This document shows, piece by piece, positions 1 to 5,900 of a stretch of 7,466 nucleotides of DNA. The stretch is taken from assembly GCA_905234355.1 (NCBI GenBank), contig CAJOHP010000118.1:2028-9493 (forward strand). The letters are read 5' to 3'. Position 1 is the stretch's first letter. Every line of letters starts with the position of its first letter. This DNA is from an uncultured Prevotella sp. (GTDB lineage: Bacteria > Bacteroidota > Bacteroidia > Bacteroidales > Bacteroidaceae). The translations under genes and the position numbers were made by a program. The notes under the pieces were generated by a model that searched no databases, had not been told where the DNA came from, and was given only the letters and a program-made list of their open reading frames with translations.

Positions 1-754
1 GAACCAACAGGCCATCATCACCGCCGGCGAGAGCGACGAGCTGGTGCGCAAGCTCAGCCTGAAGTCGAGCCAGGGCGGCTACAAGGTGAGCGTCGTCTGG
101 CTGCCCGAGCGCATGAACACGGCCTGTGCCAACAAGCTGCTGAAGCTCATCGAGGAGCCGCCGCAGAAGACGGTCTTCATCCTGGTGTGCGAGGCACCCG
201 ACCAGCTGCTCGAGACCATCCGCAGCCGCGTGCAGCGCATCGACGTCAAGGCGCTGCCTGCCCCCACCATCGCACAGGCGCTCACCGAGCGGCAGGGCAT
301 CGACGCCGAGTCGGCACAGCGCATCAGCCGCCTCGCCGCAGGCTCGTGGCTCCACGCCCTGCAGGAGCTGCAGGTGGGCACTGAGAACGAGCTCTTCCTC
401 GACCTCTTCATACAGCTCATGCGGCTGGCATATCAGCGCAAGGTGCGCGACCTGAAGAAGTGGAGCGAGACCATGGCTGCCTTCGGACGTGAGAAGCAGA
501 GGCGCTTCCTCGCCTACTTCCTCAGACTGGCAAGGGAAAACTTTATGTTCAACTTCCAGCAGCCCGAGCTCTGCTACATGACGCTGGCCGAAGAGCAGTT
601 TGCCAAAAACTTCGCTCGCTTCGTCAACGAGCACAACATACTGTCCATCACCGACCTGGCCAACCGTGCCTACCGCGACATCGGACAGAATGCCAACGCG
701 AAGATAGTATTCTTCGACTTCGCCCTGCAGATGATTGTGCTGCTCAAGGCGTGA
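1..754 (+). CDS. holB: DNA polymerase III delta' subunit, 5'-truncated by window edge
   Basis: C-terminal 250 residues of the clamp-loader delta' subunit, which with the tau/gamma and delta subunits loads the sliding clamp onto primed DNA at the replication fork. The frame is open from the first complete codon at position 2 to the TGA at 752-754, so the true start and the N-terminal nucleotide-binding fold lie upstream of the window. Numbering from position 2, the degenerate Walker-B strand with the family pattern ending PERMN is at residues 28-39, followed by the hallmark NKLLKLIEEPP at 44-54. The arginine-bearing SRVQ, at the place of the family's SRC motif, is at 75-78. The remaining ~170 residues are helical and correspond to the collar domain. 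In Bacteroidales this gene commonly precedes the PSP1/RicT gene, as here. A tau/gamma (DnaX) fragment is less likely because there is no DEAD-type box and the protein ends soon after the collar. Family recognition is from motifs only. Confidence 0.9.
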   Translation, partial: NQQAIITAGESDELVRKLSLKSSQGGYKVSVVWLPERMNTACANKLLKLIEEPPQKTVFILVCEAPDQLLETIRSRVQRIDVKALPAPTIAQALTERQGIDAESAQRISRLAAGSWLHALQELQVGTENELFLDLFIQLMRLAYQRKVRDLKKWSETMAAFGREKQRRFLAYFLRLARENFMFNFQQPELCYMTLAEEQFAKNFARFVNEHNILSITDLANRAYRDIGQNANAKIVFFDFALQMIVLLKA

Positions 755-842
755 CACCCACACCTGCCCTGCTCTTCGCCCTGACGGGGGTGGGGGAGGA
801 CTACAGGATAGAAAAGAGGCCTGGACAGGCGCAGGCTTCCAC

Positions 843-858
843 CTTATTATATATATAG
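843..858 (+). promoter_or_regulatory. AT-rich patch, possible promoter region for ricT
   Basis: A run made only of A and T (apart from the edges) sits in otherwise GC-rich DNA about 70 bp ahead of the ricT start, in the 170-bp gap after holB. Such a patch is a natural place for melting. However, I do not find a clean match to the Bacteroidetes -7 element (TAnnTTTG) or an upstream TTTG at the usual spacing, so this is a weak candidate. The rest of 755-842 shows no gene; it is G/C-rich with only short, poor hairpins. Confidence 0.22.
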
Positions 859-871
859 AGAGAAAAGACCG

Positions 872-913
872 AGTCTGACCCCGCCTGTTCAGACTGCTCC
901 CCGCTCGCCGGGG
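872..913 (+). promoter_or_regulatory. Two adjacent stem-loops in the ricT leader
   Basis: Two perfect inverted repeats sit back to back immediately before ricT. The first pairs AGTCTGA (872-878) with TCAGACT (889-895) across a 10-nt loop. The second pairs CCCCG (899-903) with CGGGG (909-913) across a 5-nt loop and ends 11 nt before the ATG at 925. Neither is followed by a T-run, so they do not look like intrinsic terminators of holB. Their position suggests a structured 5' leader that could affect translation initiation or mRNA stability of ricT. This is inference from base pairing only; the second stem is short. Confidence 0.35.
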
Positions 914-924
914 CAAGATAAAAG

Positions 925-2220
925 ATGGAGAAAAAGAAAGAACACGAGATACGCACCGGCTGCGACCGCGGCCTGTGCCGTGCTGCCATAGGCCGTCAGG
1001 ACCGCCAGCTCAACACCTACGACTGGCTGGCCGACGTGCCGGGCAATGCCGAGTCGACCGACCTCGTCGAGGTGCAGTTCAAACACACGCGCAAGGGCTA
1101 CTACCACAACGTGAACAACCTGCCGCTGAAGAAAGGCGACATCGTGGCCGTCGAGGCCAGCCCGGGCCACGACATCGGTGTGGTGACACTCACCGGCCGC
1201 CTGGTGAAGCTGCAGCTGAAGAAGGCCAACCTCAAGTCGGACGACGAGATAAAGCGCGTCTACCGCATGGCACGACAGATAGACATGGACAAGTATCGCG
1301 AGGCCAAGGCACGCGAGCACGAGACCATGATAGAGAGCCGCGAGATAGCCAAGGGACTCGGACTGAAGATGAAGATAGGCGACGTGGAGTATCAGGGCGA
1401 CGGACAGAAGGCCATCTTCTACTACATCGCCGACGAGCGCGTGGACTTCCGCCAGCTCATCAAGGACCTGGCCGCCGCCTTCCACGTGCGCATCGAGATG
1501 AAGCAGATAGGTGCCCGCCAGGAGGCAGGACGCATAGGTGGCACAGGACCCTGCGGGCGCGAGCTCTGCTGTGCCACGTGGATGAAGAACTTCGTGTCGG
1601 TCTCGACCAGCGCCGCACGCTTCCAGGACATCTCGCTCAACCCCCAGAAGCTCGCTGGCATGTGCGCCAAGCTGAAGTGCTGCCTGAACTACGAGGTCGA
1701 CGACTACATAGAGCACGGACGCCGACTGCCCAACCGCGACATCGTGCTGCAGACGCAGGACGCCGACTACTACCTCTTCAAGACCGACATCCTCGCGGGC
1801 CTGCTCACCTATTCCACCGACAAGCGGCTGGCCGCCAACCTCGAGACCATCAGCGGCGAGCGCGCCAAGGAGGTCATCGAGATGAACAAGCGGGGCGAGA
1901 AACCCGAGTCGCTCCAGCCCGACGACGAGCAGAAGGAGCAGAAACCCAACGCCGACCTGCTGGCCGACGGCGACATACACCGTTTCGACAAGGCGAAGAA
2001 GAAAAAGAAGAAGAAACCCGCCCCCAAGGATGGCACCGCGGCCAAGGCCCCTCGCGAGGGTGCTGCCGACAAGGCACCCAAGGACAAGGCGCCAAGGGAG
2101 AAAGCCCCCAAGGCACCGCGCGACGGCGCCCCTGCCAAGGCACCCAAGCCCGCCGGCAAGCAGCCCAGGCCGCAGCAGGACAAGACCCCTCAAGCCAAGG
2201 ACAATGAGCCGAAGGAATAG
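925..2220 (+). CDS. ricT: RicT/PSP1-family Fe-S regulatory protein with basic tail
   Basis: A 431-residue cytoplasmic protein of the PSP1 C-terminal (RicT, formerly YaaT) family. In Bacillus subtilis RicT works with RicA and RicF in a complex that carries Fe-S clusters and tunes RNase Y mRNA processing; the Bacteroidales role is not established. The family core spans roughly residues 45-300. It contains the diagnostic cysteine clusters GPCGRELCC (C210, C215, C216) and CAKLKCCLNYE (C247, C252, C253), joined by a SLNPQKLAG segment. An extra cysteine pair, C13 and C18, lies at the N-terminus. Residues ~355-431 form a disordered Lys/Ala/Pro tail with a seven-lysine run (358-364) and repeated KAP units, longer than the compact ~275-residue B. 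subtilis protein. The ATG at 925 is chosen because it precedes the CDRGLC segment; there is no strong Shine-Dalgarno, which is normal for this phylum. Its 3' end overlaps gldH by 17 bp, implying co-transcription. Confidence 0.88.
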   Translation: MEKKKEHEIRTGCDRGLCRAAIGRQDRQLNTYDWLADVPGNAESTDLVEVQFKHTRKGYYHNVNNLPLKKGDIVAVEASPGHDIGVVTLTGRLVKLQLKKANLKSDDEIKRVYRMARQIDMDKYREAKAREHETMIESREIAKGLGLKMKIGDVEYQGDGQKAIFYYIADERVDFRQLIKDLAAAFHVRIEMKQIGARQEAGRIGGTGPCGRELCCATWMKNFVSVSTSAARFQDISLNPQKLAGMCAKLKCCLNYEVDDYIEHGRRLPNRDIVLQTQDADYYLFKTDILAGLLTYSTDKRLAANLETISGERAKEVIEMNKRGEKPESLQPDDEQKEQKPNADLLADGDIHRFDKAKKKKKKKPAPKDGTAAKAPREGAADKAPKDKAPREKAPKAPRDGAPAKAPKPAGKQPRPQQDKTPQAKDNEPKE

Positions 2221-2680
2221 ACTGCCGGTCGCCGCACTCCTCGCGCTCCTCCTGGCCACGACGGCCTGCAGGCGCAGCACCGTCTACAGCCACTACGAGC
2301 ACACACCCATCGCCGGATGGGACAAGAACGAGGTGCAGCACTACAGCACAGCACCGCTGCCCCGCGACGGACGATACCGCGAAGAGGTGGGACTGCGCAT
2401 CACCGGAGCCTACCCCTTCACCGGGCTCACCCTCATCGTCGAGCAGATGGTGTGGCCGTCGGGCACCACGCGCAGCGACACGCTGTGGTGCAAGCTCATC
2501 GACCACGACGGCAATGTGCAGGGAGAGGGCATCAGCTACTATCAGTACGCCTTCCACCTCTGCGACATCGACCTGCTCCGAGGCGACTCCCTCTCCGTGA
2601 GCATACGCCACAACATGAAGCGCGAGATGCTGCCCGGCATCAGCGACGTGGGACTCACCCTGACACGACTGGAGGAATGA
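2204..2680 (+). CDS. gldH: Gliding motility lipoprotein GldH family
   Basis: A 158-residue predicted lipoprotein. The N-terminus has two arginines, a hydrophobic stretch (residues 7-18) and a lipidation cysteine at C22 in the context LATTAC, a relaxed lipobox. The mature part starts with the Y..Y....IAGWDKNE signature (W39) typical of GldH and continues as a beta-rich domain with WPSG and RSDTLWCKL segments. GldH is one of the lipoproteins needed for gliding in Flavobacterium johnsoniae. Most Bacteroidales do not glide yet keep the gene, so its role here is probably in envelope assembly or surface transport, which is inference. Two arginines follow the cysteine and no acidic surface-export signal is visible, so a periplasm-facing position is more likely. 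The ATG at 2204 is preferred: the same frame is open further back to another ATG at 2030, but that extension is Arg/Pro-rich and would bury the signal peptide. Starts inside ricT (17-bp overlap). Confidence 0.85.
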   Translation: MSRRNRLPVAALLALLLATTACRRSTVYSHYEHTPIAGWDKNEVQHYSTAPLPRDGRYREEVGLRITGAYPFTGLTLIVEQMVWPSGTTRSDTLWCKLIDHDGNVQGEGISYYQYAFHLCDIDLLRGDSLSVSIRHNMKREMLPGISDVGLTLTRLEE

Positions 2681-2682
2681 CG

Positions 2683-2699
2683 CCCCCCCCCGAAAAAAA
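2683..2699 (+). repeat. C9 and A7 homopolymer runs before the flotillin gene
   Basis: Nine cytosines (2683-2691), one G, then seven adenines (2693-2699) lie in the 52-bp gap between gldH and the flotillin gene. Homopolymers of this length are prone to slipped-strand copying errors. The gap has no clear promoter or Shine-Dalgarno sequence, so a length change here would alter leader spacing rather than any reading frame. Confidence 0.6.
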
Positions 2700-2732
2700 T
2701 AATACACTAACCCTTTAACACCCACACATGTC

Positions 2733-4223
2733 ATGGAAATAGAACCTCTCTACATCGTCATTGCAGCAGCCGTCGTACTGCTCTTCGTGTTTATCTTCAT
2801 CAGCTATGTCAAGGCACCGCCCTCGTTTGCCTACATCATCTCCGGACTCTCCAAGGAGCCGCGTGTGCTCATCGGCTCCGGCGGCTTCCGCATACCATTC
2901 TTCGAGCGCATGGACCGCGTCTACCTCGGACAGATCACCGTAGACATCAAGACCGAGGAGAGCGTGCCCACCAACGACTTCATCAATGTCGACGTGGACG
3001 CCGTGGCCAAGATACGCGTCACCCCCAACAGCGAGGGCACACGGCTCGCCGCCAAGAACTTCCTCAACATGACGCCCGACGAGATAGCCCAGCAGCTGCA
3101 GGACTCGCTGCAGGGCAACATGCGCGAAATCATCGGCACGCTCGACCTGCGGTCGCTCAACACCGACCGCGACGGCTTCTCCGACCAGGTCATGGCCAAG
3201 GCATCGCCCGACATGGCCAAGCTGGGCATCGACATCATCTCGTGCAACATACAGAACGTGACCGACCGTGAGGGACTCATCAAGGACCTGGGTGCCGACA
3301 ACACGGCGAAAATCAAGAAAGACGCCGCCATCAACCGAGCCGTGGCCGAGCGCGACGTGAAGATAGAGGTGTCGAAGGCCGACAAGGAGTCCAACGACGC
3401 CCGTGTGGATGCCGACACCGCCATCGCCGTGAAGATCAACGAGCTGGCCCTGCGCCGCGCTGCACTGAAGAAGGAGGCCGACACTGCCCAGGCCGACGCC
3501 GACGCCGCCTACGCCATACAGCAGCAGGAACAGCAGAAGACCATCAACGTGAAGACCGTCGAGGCCGAGATTGAGAAGACCAAGCGCGAGCAGATCCTTT
3601 CCCGCGAGCAGATAGAAATCAAGCAGAACCAGCTGGCCGCCGAGATAGAGAAGAAGGCCGACGCCGACAAGTACAAGGTGGAGAAAGACGCCGCCGCCGA
3701 CCTGGAGCAGCGCAAGCGCGTGGCCGAGGCACAGAAGTATGAGGCCGAGCAGCGCGCACTGGCACAGAATGCCGAGAGCGACGCCGTGCGCTACCGCCTG
3801 GAGCAGGAGGCTGCAGGCATCAAGGCCAAAGGCGAGGCCGAGGCTTACGCCATACAGAAGAAGGGCGAGGCCGAGGCACTGGCCATGGACAAGAAGGCCG
3901 AGGCATACAAGAAATACAACAATGCCGCCGTGCTCCAGATGATGATCGAGGTGCTGCCGCAGGTCGTGGAGAACGTGGCCAAGCCCATCTCCTCCATCAA
4001 GGACGTGAGCATCTACAGCGGAAGCGCCGACGGCTCCGGCATCACCGCCATGAGCGGAGGCGTGCCCGTGGCCATACGCCAGGCCTTCGATGTGCTCAAG
4101 AGCGCCACAGGCGTAGACATGGCCGACATCATGCGCGCAGGAACCATCGATGCCAAGGTCAACCGTAACATCAGCCTCAACGACGAGGCACGGCAGGCCT
4201 TCGACAACATCACGAAAGAATAA
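2733..4223 (+). CDS. Flotillin-like SPFH-domain membrane scaffold protein
   Basis: A 496-residue protein with flotillin architecture, close in length to B. subtilis FloT (YuaG, ~509 residues). A single N-terminal membrane segment (residues ~6-26) is followed by an SPFH/prohibitin-like domain (~28-190). A long charged coiled coil rich in Ala, Glu and Lys follows (~195-395), ending in the Glu-Ala repeats characteristic of flotillins: KGEAEAYAIQ (366-375), KGEAEALAMD (377-386), then KAEAYKKY (388-395). The last ~100 residues form a less charged tail with a Gly/Ser stretch (429-443). Flotillins oligomerise on the inner membrane and organise lipid microdomains and membrane fluidity. Bacterial flotillins often sit beside an NfeD-type partner; none is present here, where the neighbours are gldH and a MATE transporter. 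No Shine-Dalgarno is evident. An out-of-frame ATG at 2728 opens a four-codon ORF ending in TAG at 2742, overlapping the chosen start. FloT-like is the best fit; I give no symbol. Confidence 0.92.
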   Translation: MEIEPLYIVIAAAVVLLFVFIFISYVKAPPSFAYIISGLSKEPRVLIGSGGFRIPFFERMDRVYLGQITVDIKTEESVPTNDFINVDVDAVAKIRVTPNSEGTRLAAKNFLNMTPDEIAQQLQDSLQGNMREIIGTLDLRSLNTDRDGFSDQVMAKASPDMAKLGIDIISCNIQNVTDREGLIKDLGADNTAKIKKDAAINRAVAERDVKIEVSKADKESNDARVDADTAIAVKINELALRRAALKKEADTAQADADAAYAIQQQEQQKTINVKTVEAEIEKTKREQILSREQIEIKQNQLAAEIEKKADADKYKVEKDAAADLEQRKRVAEAQKYEAEQRALAQNAESDAVRYRLEQEAAGIKAKGEAEAYAIQKKGEAEALAMDKKAEAYKKYNNAAVLQMMIEVLPQVVENVAKPISSIKDVSIYSGSADGSGITAMSGGVPVAIRQAFDVLKSATGVDMADIMRAGTIDAKVNRNISLNDEARQAFDNITKE

Positions 4224-4262
4224 GGACCGTGCCCGCCTCCGACCTCCTCTCCCACATACGCG

Positions 4263-4267
4263 AAGGA
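4263..4267 (+). promoter_or_regulatory. Ribosome binding site deciding the MATE start
   Basis: AAGGA lies 6 nt before the ATG at 4274, good Shine-Dalgarno spacing. The competing in-frame GTG at 4229 also has an AAGGA (4222-4226), but only 2 nt away, which is too close. This favours the ATG. Confidence 0.5.
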
Positions 4268-4273
4268 CGCACG

Positions 4274-5635
4274 ATGACGCAGAGCGAGAAGCTCCGCCTC
4301 ATCGTGAGCCTGTCCGTGCCCTCCATCCTGGCTCAGATTTCGGCCACGGTCATGTTCTTTATCGACGCCTCAATGGTGGGACATCTCGGTGCACGCGCCT
4401 CGGCCGCCATCGGACTGGTGGAGACCACCGGATGGCTCATGGGCGGACTGGCCTCGGCAGCCAACATGGGGTTCTCCGTGCAGGTGGCCCACCACATTGG
4501 GGCGGGCCACTTCGAGGCGGCACGCCGCGTGCTCAGGCAGTCGCTCGTATGCTGCATGGTGTGGGGGCTCCTCATGGCCGTCGTCGGGCTCGCCATAGCA
4601 TGGCCGCTGCCCTACTGGCTCGGTGGCAGCGACGACATCGCACCCGACGCCTCGCTCTACTTCGCCATCATCGCCCTCTGCGGCATCTTCTTCCAGATGG
4701 AGGGCCTCGCAGGCTCCATGCTGAAGTGCTCGGGTAACATGAAGATACCGTCGGCACTCAACATCCTGATGTGTGTCATGGACGTGGCGTTCAACTTCTT
4801 CTTCATCTACCAGCTCCGCCTGGGCGTCATGGGTGCTGCCATCGGCACTGGTCTGGCCGAGCTGGTCACCTGCCTGCTCATGCTCTATTTCCTGCTGTGG
4901 CGCAGCGACATGCTGGGCATCTTCCGCCGCAGCAGCACGTCGGCCGCCCCGGCGCCGGCCCGCCACTCCTTCCGTCCTACACCCGACGTGGTGCGCACGG
5001 CCTGCAAGATAGGGGCGCCCATGGGGCTGCAGCACGTGCTCATGGGGTCGGCACAGATCGTGAGCACACTCATCGTGGCACCATTGGGCACCGTGGCCAT
5101 CGCCGCCCACTCGCTGGCCATCACCGTCGAGAGCCTGTGCTACATGCCGGGCTACGGCATCGCCGAGGCTGCCACCACGCTGGTGGGACAGAGCATCGGT
5201 GCCGGGCAGAAAGTGCTCACACGCTCGTTTGCCCACCTCTCCGTGGCGCTCGGCATCGGCGTGATGACCCTCATGGGACTGCTCATGTGGGTGTTTGCAC
5301 CCGAGCTCATGGCCGTCATGTCGCCCGTCGAGGAGATCATCGCCCTGGGCACCGACGTGCTGCGCATCGAGGCGTGGGCCGAGCCCATGTTTGCGGCGGC
5401 CATCGTGGCCAACGGCGTCTTCATAGGCGCGGGCAGCACGCTCGTGCCGGCCATCATGAGCCTCTGCTCCATGTGGGGCGTGAGGCTCACCCTGGCAGCA
5501 TGGCTCGCTCCACGCTACGGCCTGCGGGGCGTGTGGACGGCCATGGCCATCGAGCTCACTCTCAGGGGAATCGCCTTCCTCTCACGCATGCACTGGAGCA
5601 AGTCCTACCTCGCGGCGATGCCCCGGGCGAAGTGA
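4274..5635 (+). CDS. MATE family multidrug/cation efflux transporter
   Basis: A 453-residue inner-membrane protein of the usual MATE length, predicted to have 12 membrane helices in two MatE halves (about residues 10-210 and 240-440). These are separated by a polar Ala/Pro/Ser linker (~215-237). MATE proteins export drugs or metabolites in exchange for Na+ or H+. The first helix holds the conserved pattern FIDASMVGHLG with acidic D31. The helix near 160-180 follows SGNMKIPSALN and carries D170. Both are at places where DinF-type MATEs have functional acids (assignment by eye). The second half contains GAPMGLQ and the G.GIAEAATTLVGQSIGAG stretch typical of helix 8. Starting at GTG 4229 would add 15 residues (468 total); the ATG at 4274 is preferred for its ribosome binding site and because the family usually starts just before helix 1. 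It lies 50 bp after the flotillin stop, so co-transcription is plausible. Substrate cannot be told from sequence. Confidence 0.93.
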   Translation: MTQSEKLRLIVSLSVPSILAQISATVMFFIDASMVGHLGARASAAIGLVETTGWLMGGLASAANMGFSVQVAHHIGAGHFEAARRVLRQSLVCCMVWGLLMAVVGLAIAWPLPYWLGGSDDIAPDASLYFAIIALCGIFFQMEGLAGSMLKCSGNMKIPSALNILMCVMDVAFNFFFIYQLRLGVMGAAIGTGLAELVTCLLMLYFLLWRSDMLGIFRRSSTSAAPAPARHSFRPTPDVVRTACKIGAPMGLQHVLMGSAQIVSTLIVAPLGTVAIAAHSLAITVESLCYMPGYGIAEAATTLVGQSIGAGQKVLTRSFAHLSVALGIGVMTLMGLLMWVFAPELMAVMSPVEEIIALGTDVLRIEAWAEPMFAAAIVANGVFIGAGSTLVPAIMSLCSMWGVRLTLAAWLAPRYGLRGVWTAMAIELTLRGIAFLSRMHWSKSYLAAMPRAK

Positions 5636-5642
5636 TGCTGCA

Positions 5643-5707
5643 CTCCATTGGCAGCGAGGGGGATAAGCCTTGGTGCTCGTCTAGGGGGTAAACTGTGACC
5701 AATGGAG
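5643..5707. repeat. 65-bp inverted repeat just after the MATE stop
   Basis: Perfect 9-bp arms CTCCATTGG (5643-5651) and CCAATGGAG (5699-5707) enclose 47 bp. Inside, CGAG (5655-5658) can pair with CTCG (5676-5679), giving a branched stem. AGGGGG occurs twice (5657-5662 and 5683-5688), each followed by TAA or ATAA. A competing local hairpin pairs GCTGC (5637-5641) with GCAGC (5651-5655). The structure starts 8 bp after the MATE stop, so it could protect or end that transcript. There is no T-run after it, so it is not a standard intrinsic terminator. Confidence 0.5.
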
Positions 5708-5817
5708 CCTTCTCTCCGTGTCTCGCCCGATTCATCCACATATTATATTATTGAGTCCACTTGAAAAAGTCGCCTACACCATCGAATGCCATCGCGTAGC
5801 CACTCCCCTCCCTTCAA

Positions 5818-5847
5818 GGGGAGGGGTGCCCGAAGGGCGGGGTGGGG
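5818..5847 (+). other. G-run cluster with hairpin loop, possible G-quadruplex (+ strand)
   Basis: Four runs of four G (5818-5821, 5823-5826, 5839-5842, 5844-5847) are separated by loops of 1, 12 and 1 nt. The central loop contains the self-complementary GCCC-GAA-GGGC. The long loop makes this weaker than the opposite-strand motif at 5880-5900, and the same G-runs can instead pair with the C-runs of the palindrome. Confidence 0.4.
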
Positions 5848-5879
5848 TCTGTAATGTTTTGGAAATGAGGATATACTGA

Positions 5880-5900
5880 CCCCACCCCCAACCCCTCCCC
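5880..5900 (-). other. Canonical four-tetrad G-quadruplex motif (- strand)
   Basis: Read on the minus strand, this stretch gives G-runs of 4, 4, 5 and 4 separated by loops of 1, 2 and 1 nt, a textbook quadruplex-forming pattern. It lies in the right half of the 224-bp element, downstream of the minus-strand peptidase gene, so it would be present in any read-through transcript from that gene. Confidence 0.55.

Noticed and set aside
755..842. Intrinsic terminator after holB
   Set aside because: Only short pairings such as CACCC/GGGTG (755-759 with 788-792) are possible and no T-run follows.
1990..2020. Programmed frameshift at the poly-lysine AAG/AAA run of ricT
   Set aside because: The in-frame heptamer is G-AAA-AAG rather than a canonical slippery site, and I see no clear downstream pairing tied to it. 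The ricT frame is complete without it.
2030..2203. Upstream start that would lengthen GldH by 58 residues
   Set aside because: The added part is Arg/Pro-rich, lies inside the ricT tail and would place the signal peptide in the middle of the protein.
975..2207. 410-codon plus-strand frame inside ricT
   Set aside because: An Arg/Gly/Pro-rich out-of-frame shadow of the real gene with no motif.
889..2280. Long minus-strand open frame of 463 codons opposite ricT
   Set aside because: It mirrors ricT, is dominated by Leu/Val/Gly/Ala with no recognisable domain, and arises because GC-rich codons leave few stops on the opposite strand. The plus-strand frame has clear family motifs.
4229..4273. GTG start adding 15 residues to the MATE protein
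   Set aside because: Its AAGGA is only 2 nt away, while the ATG at 4274 has AAGGA at 6 nt and fits the family's usual N-terminus. Not excluded.
4370..5236. Minus-strand 288-codon frame opposite the MATE gene
   Set aside because: His/Ala/Gly-rich shadow of a well-supported membrane transporter; no start context or family features.
4771..5691. Plus-strand 306-codon frame running past the MATE stop into the spacer
   Set aside because: Its product is a His/Arg/Gly-rich shadow translation of the MATE gene with no membrane pattern, and the part in the spacer is only short.
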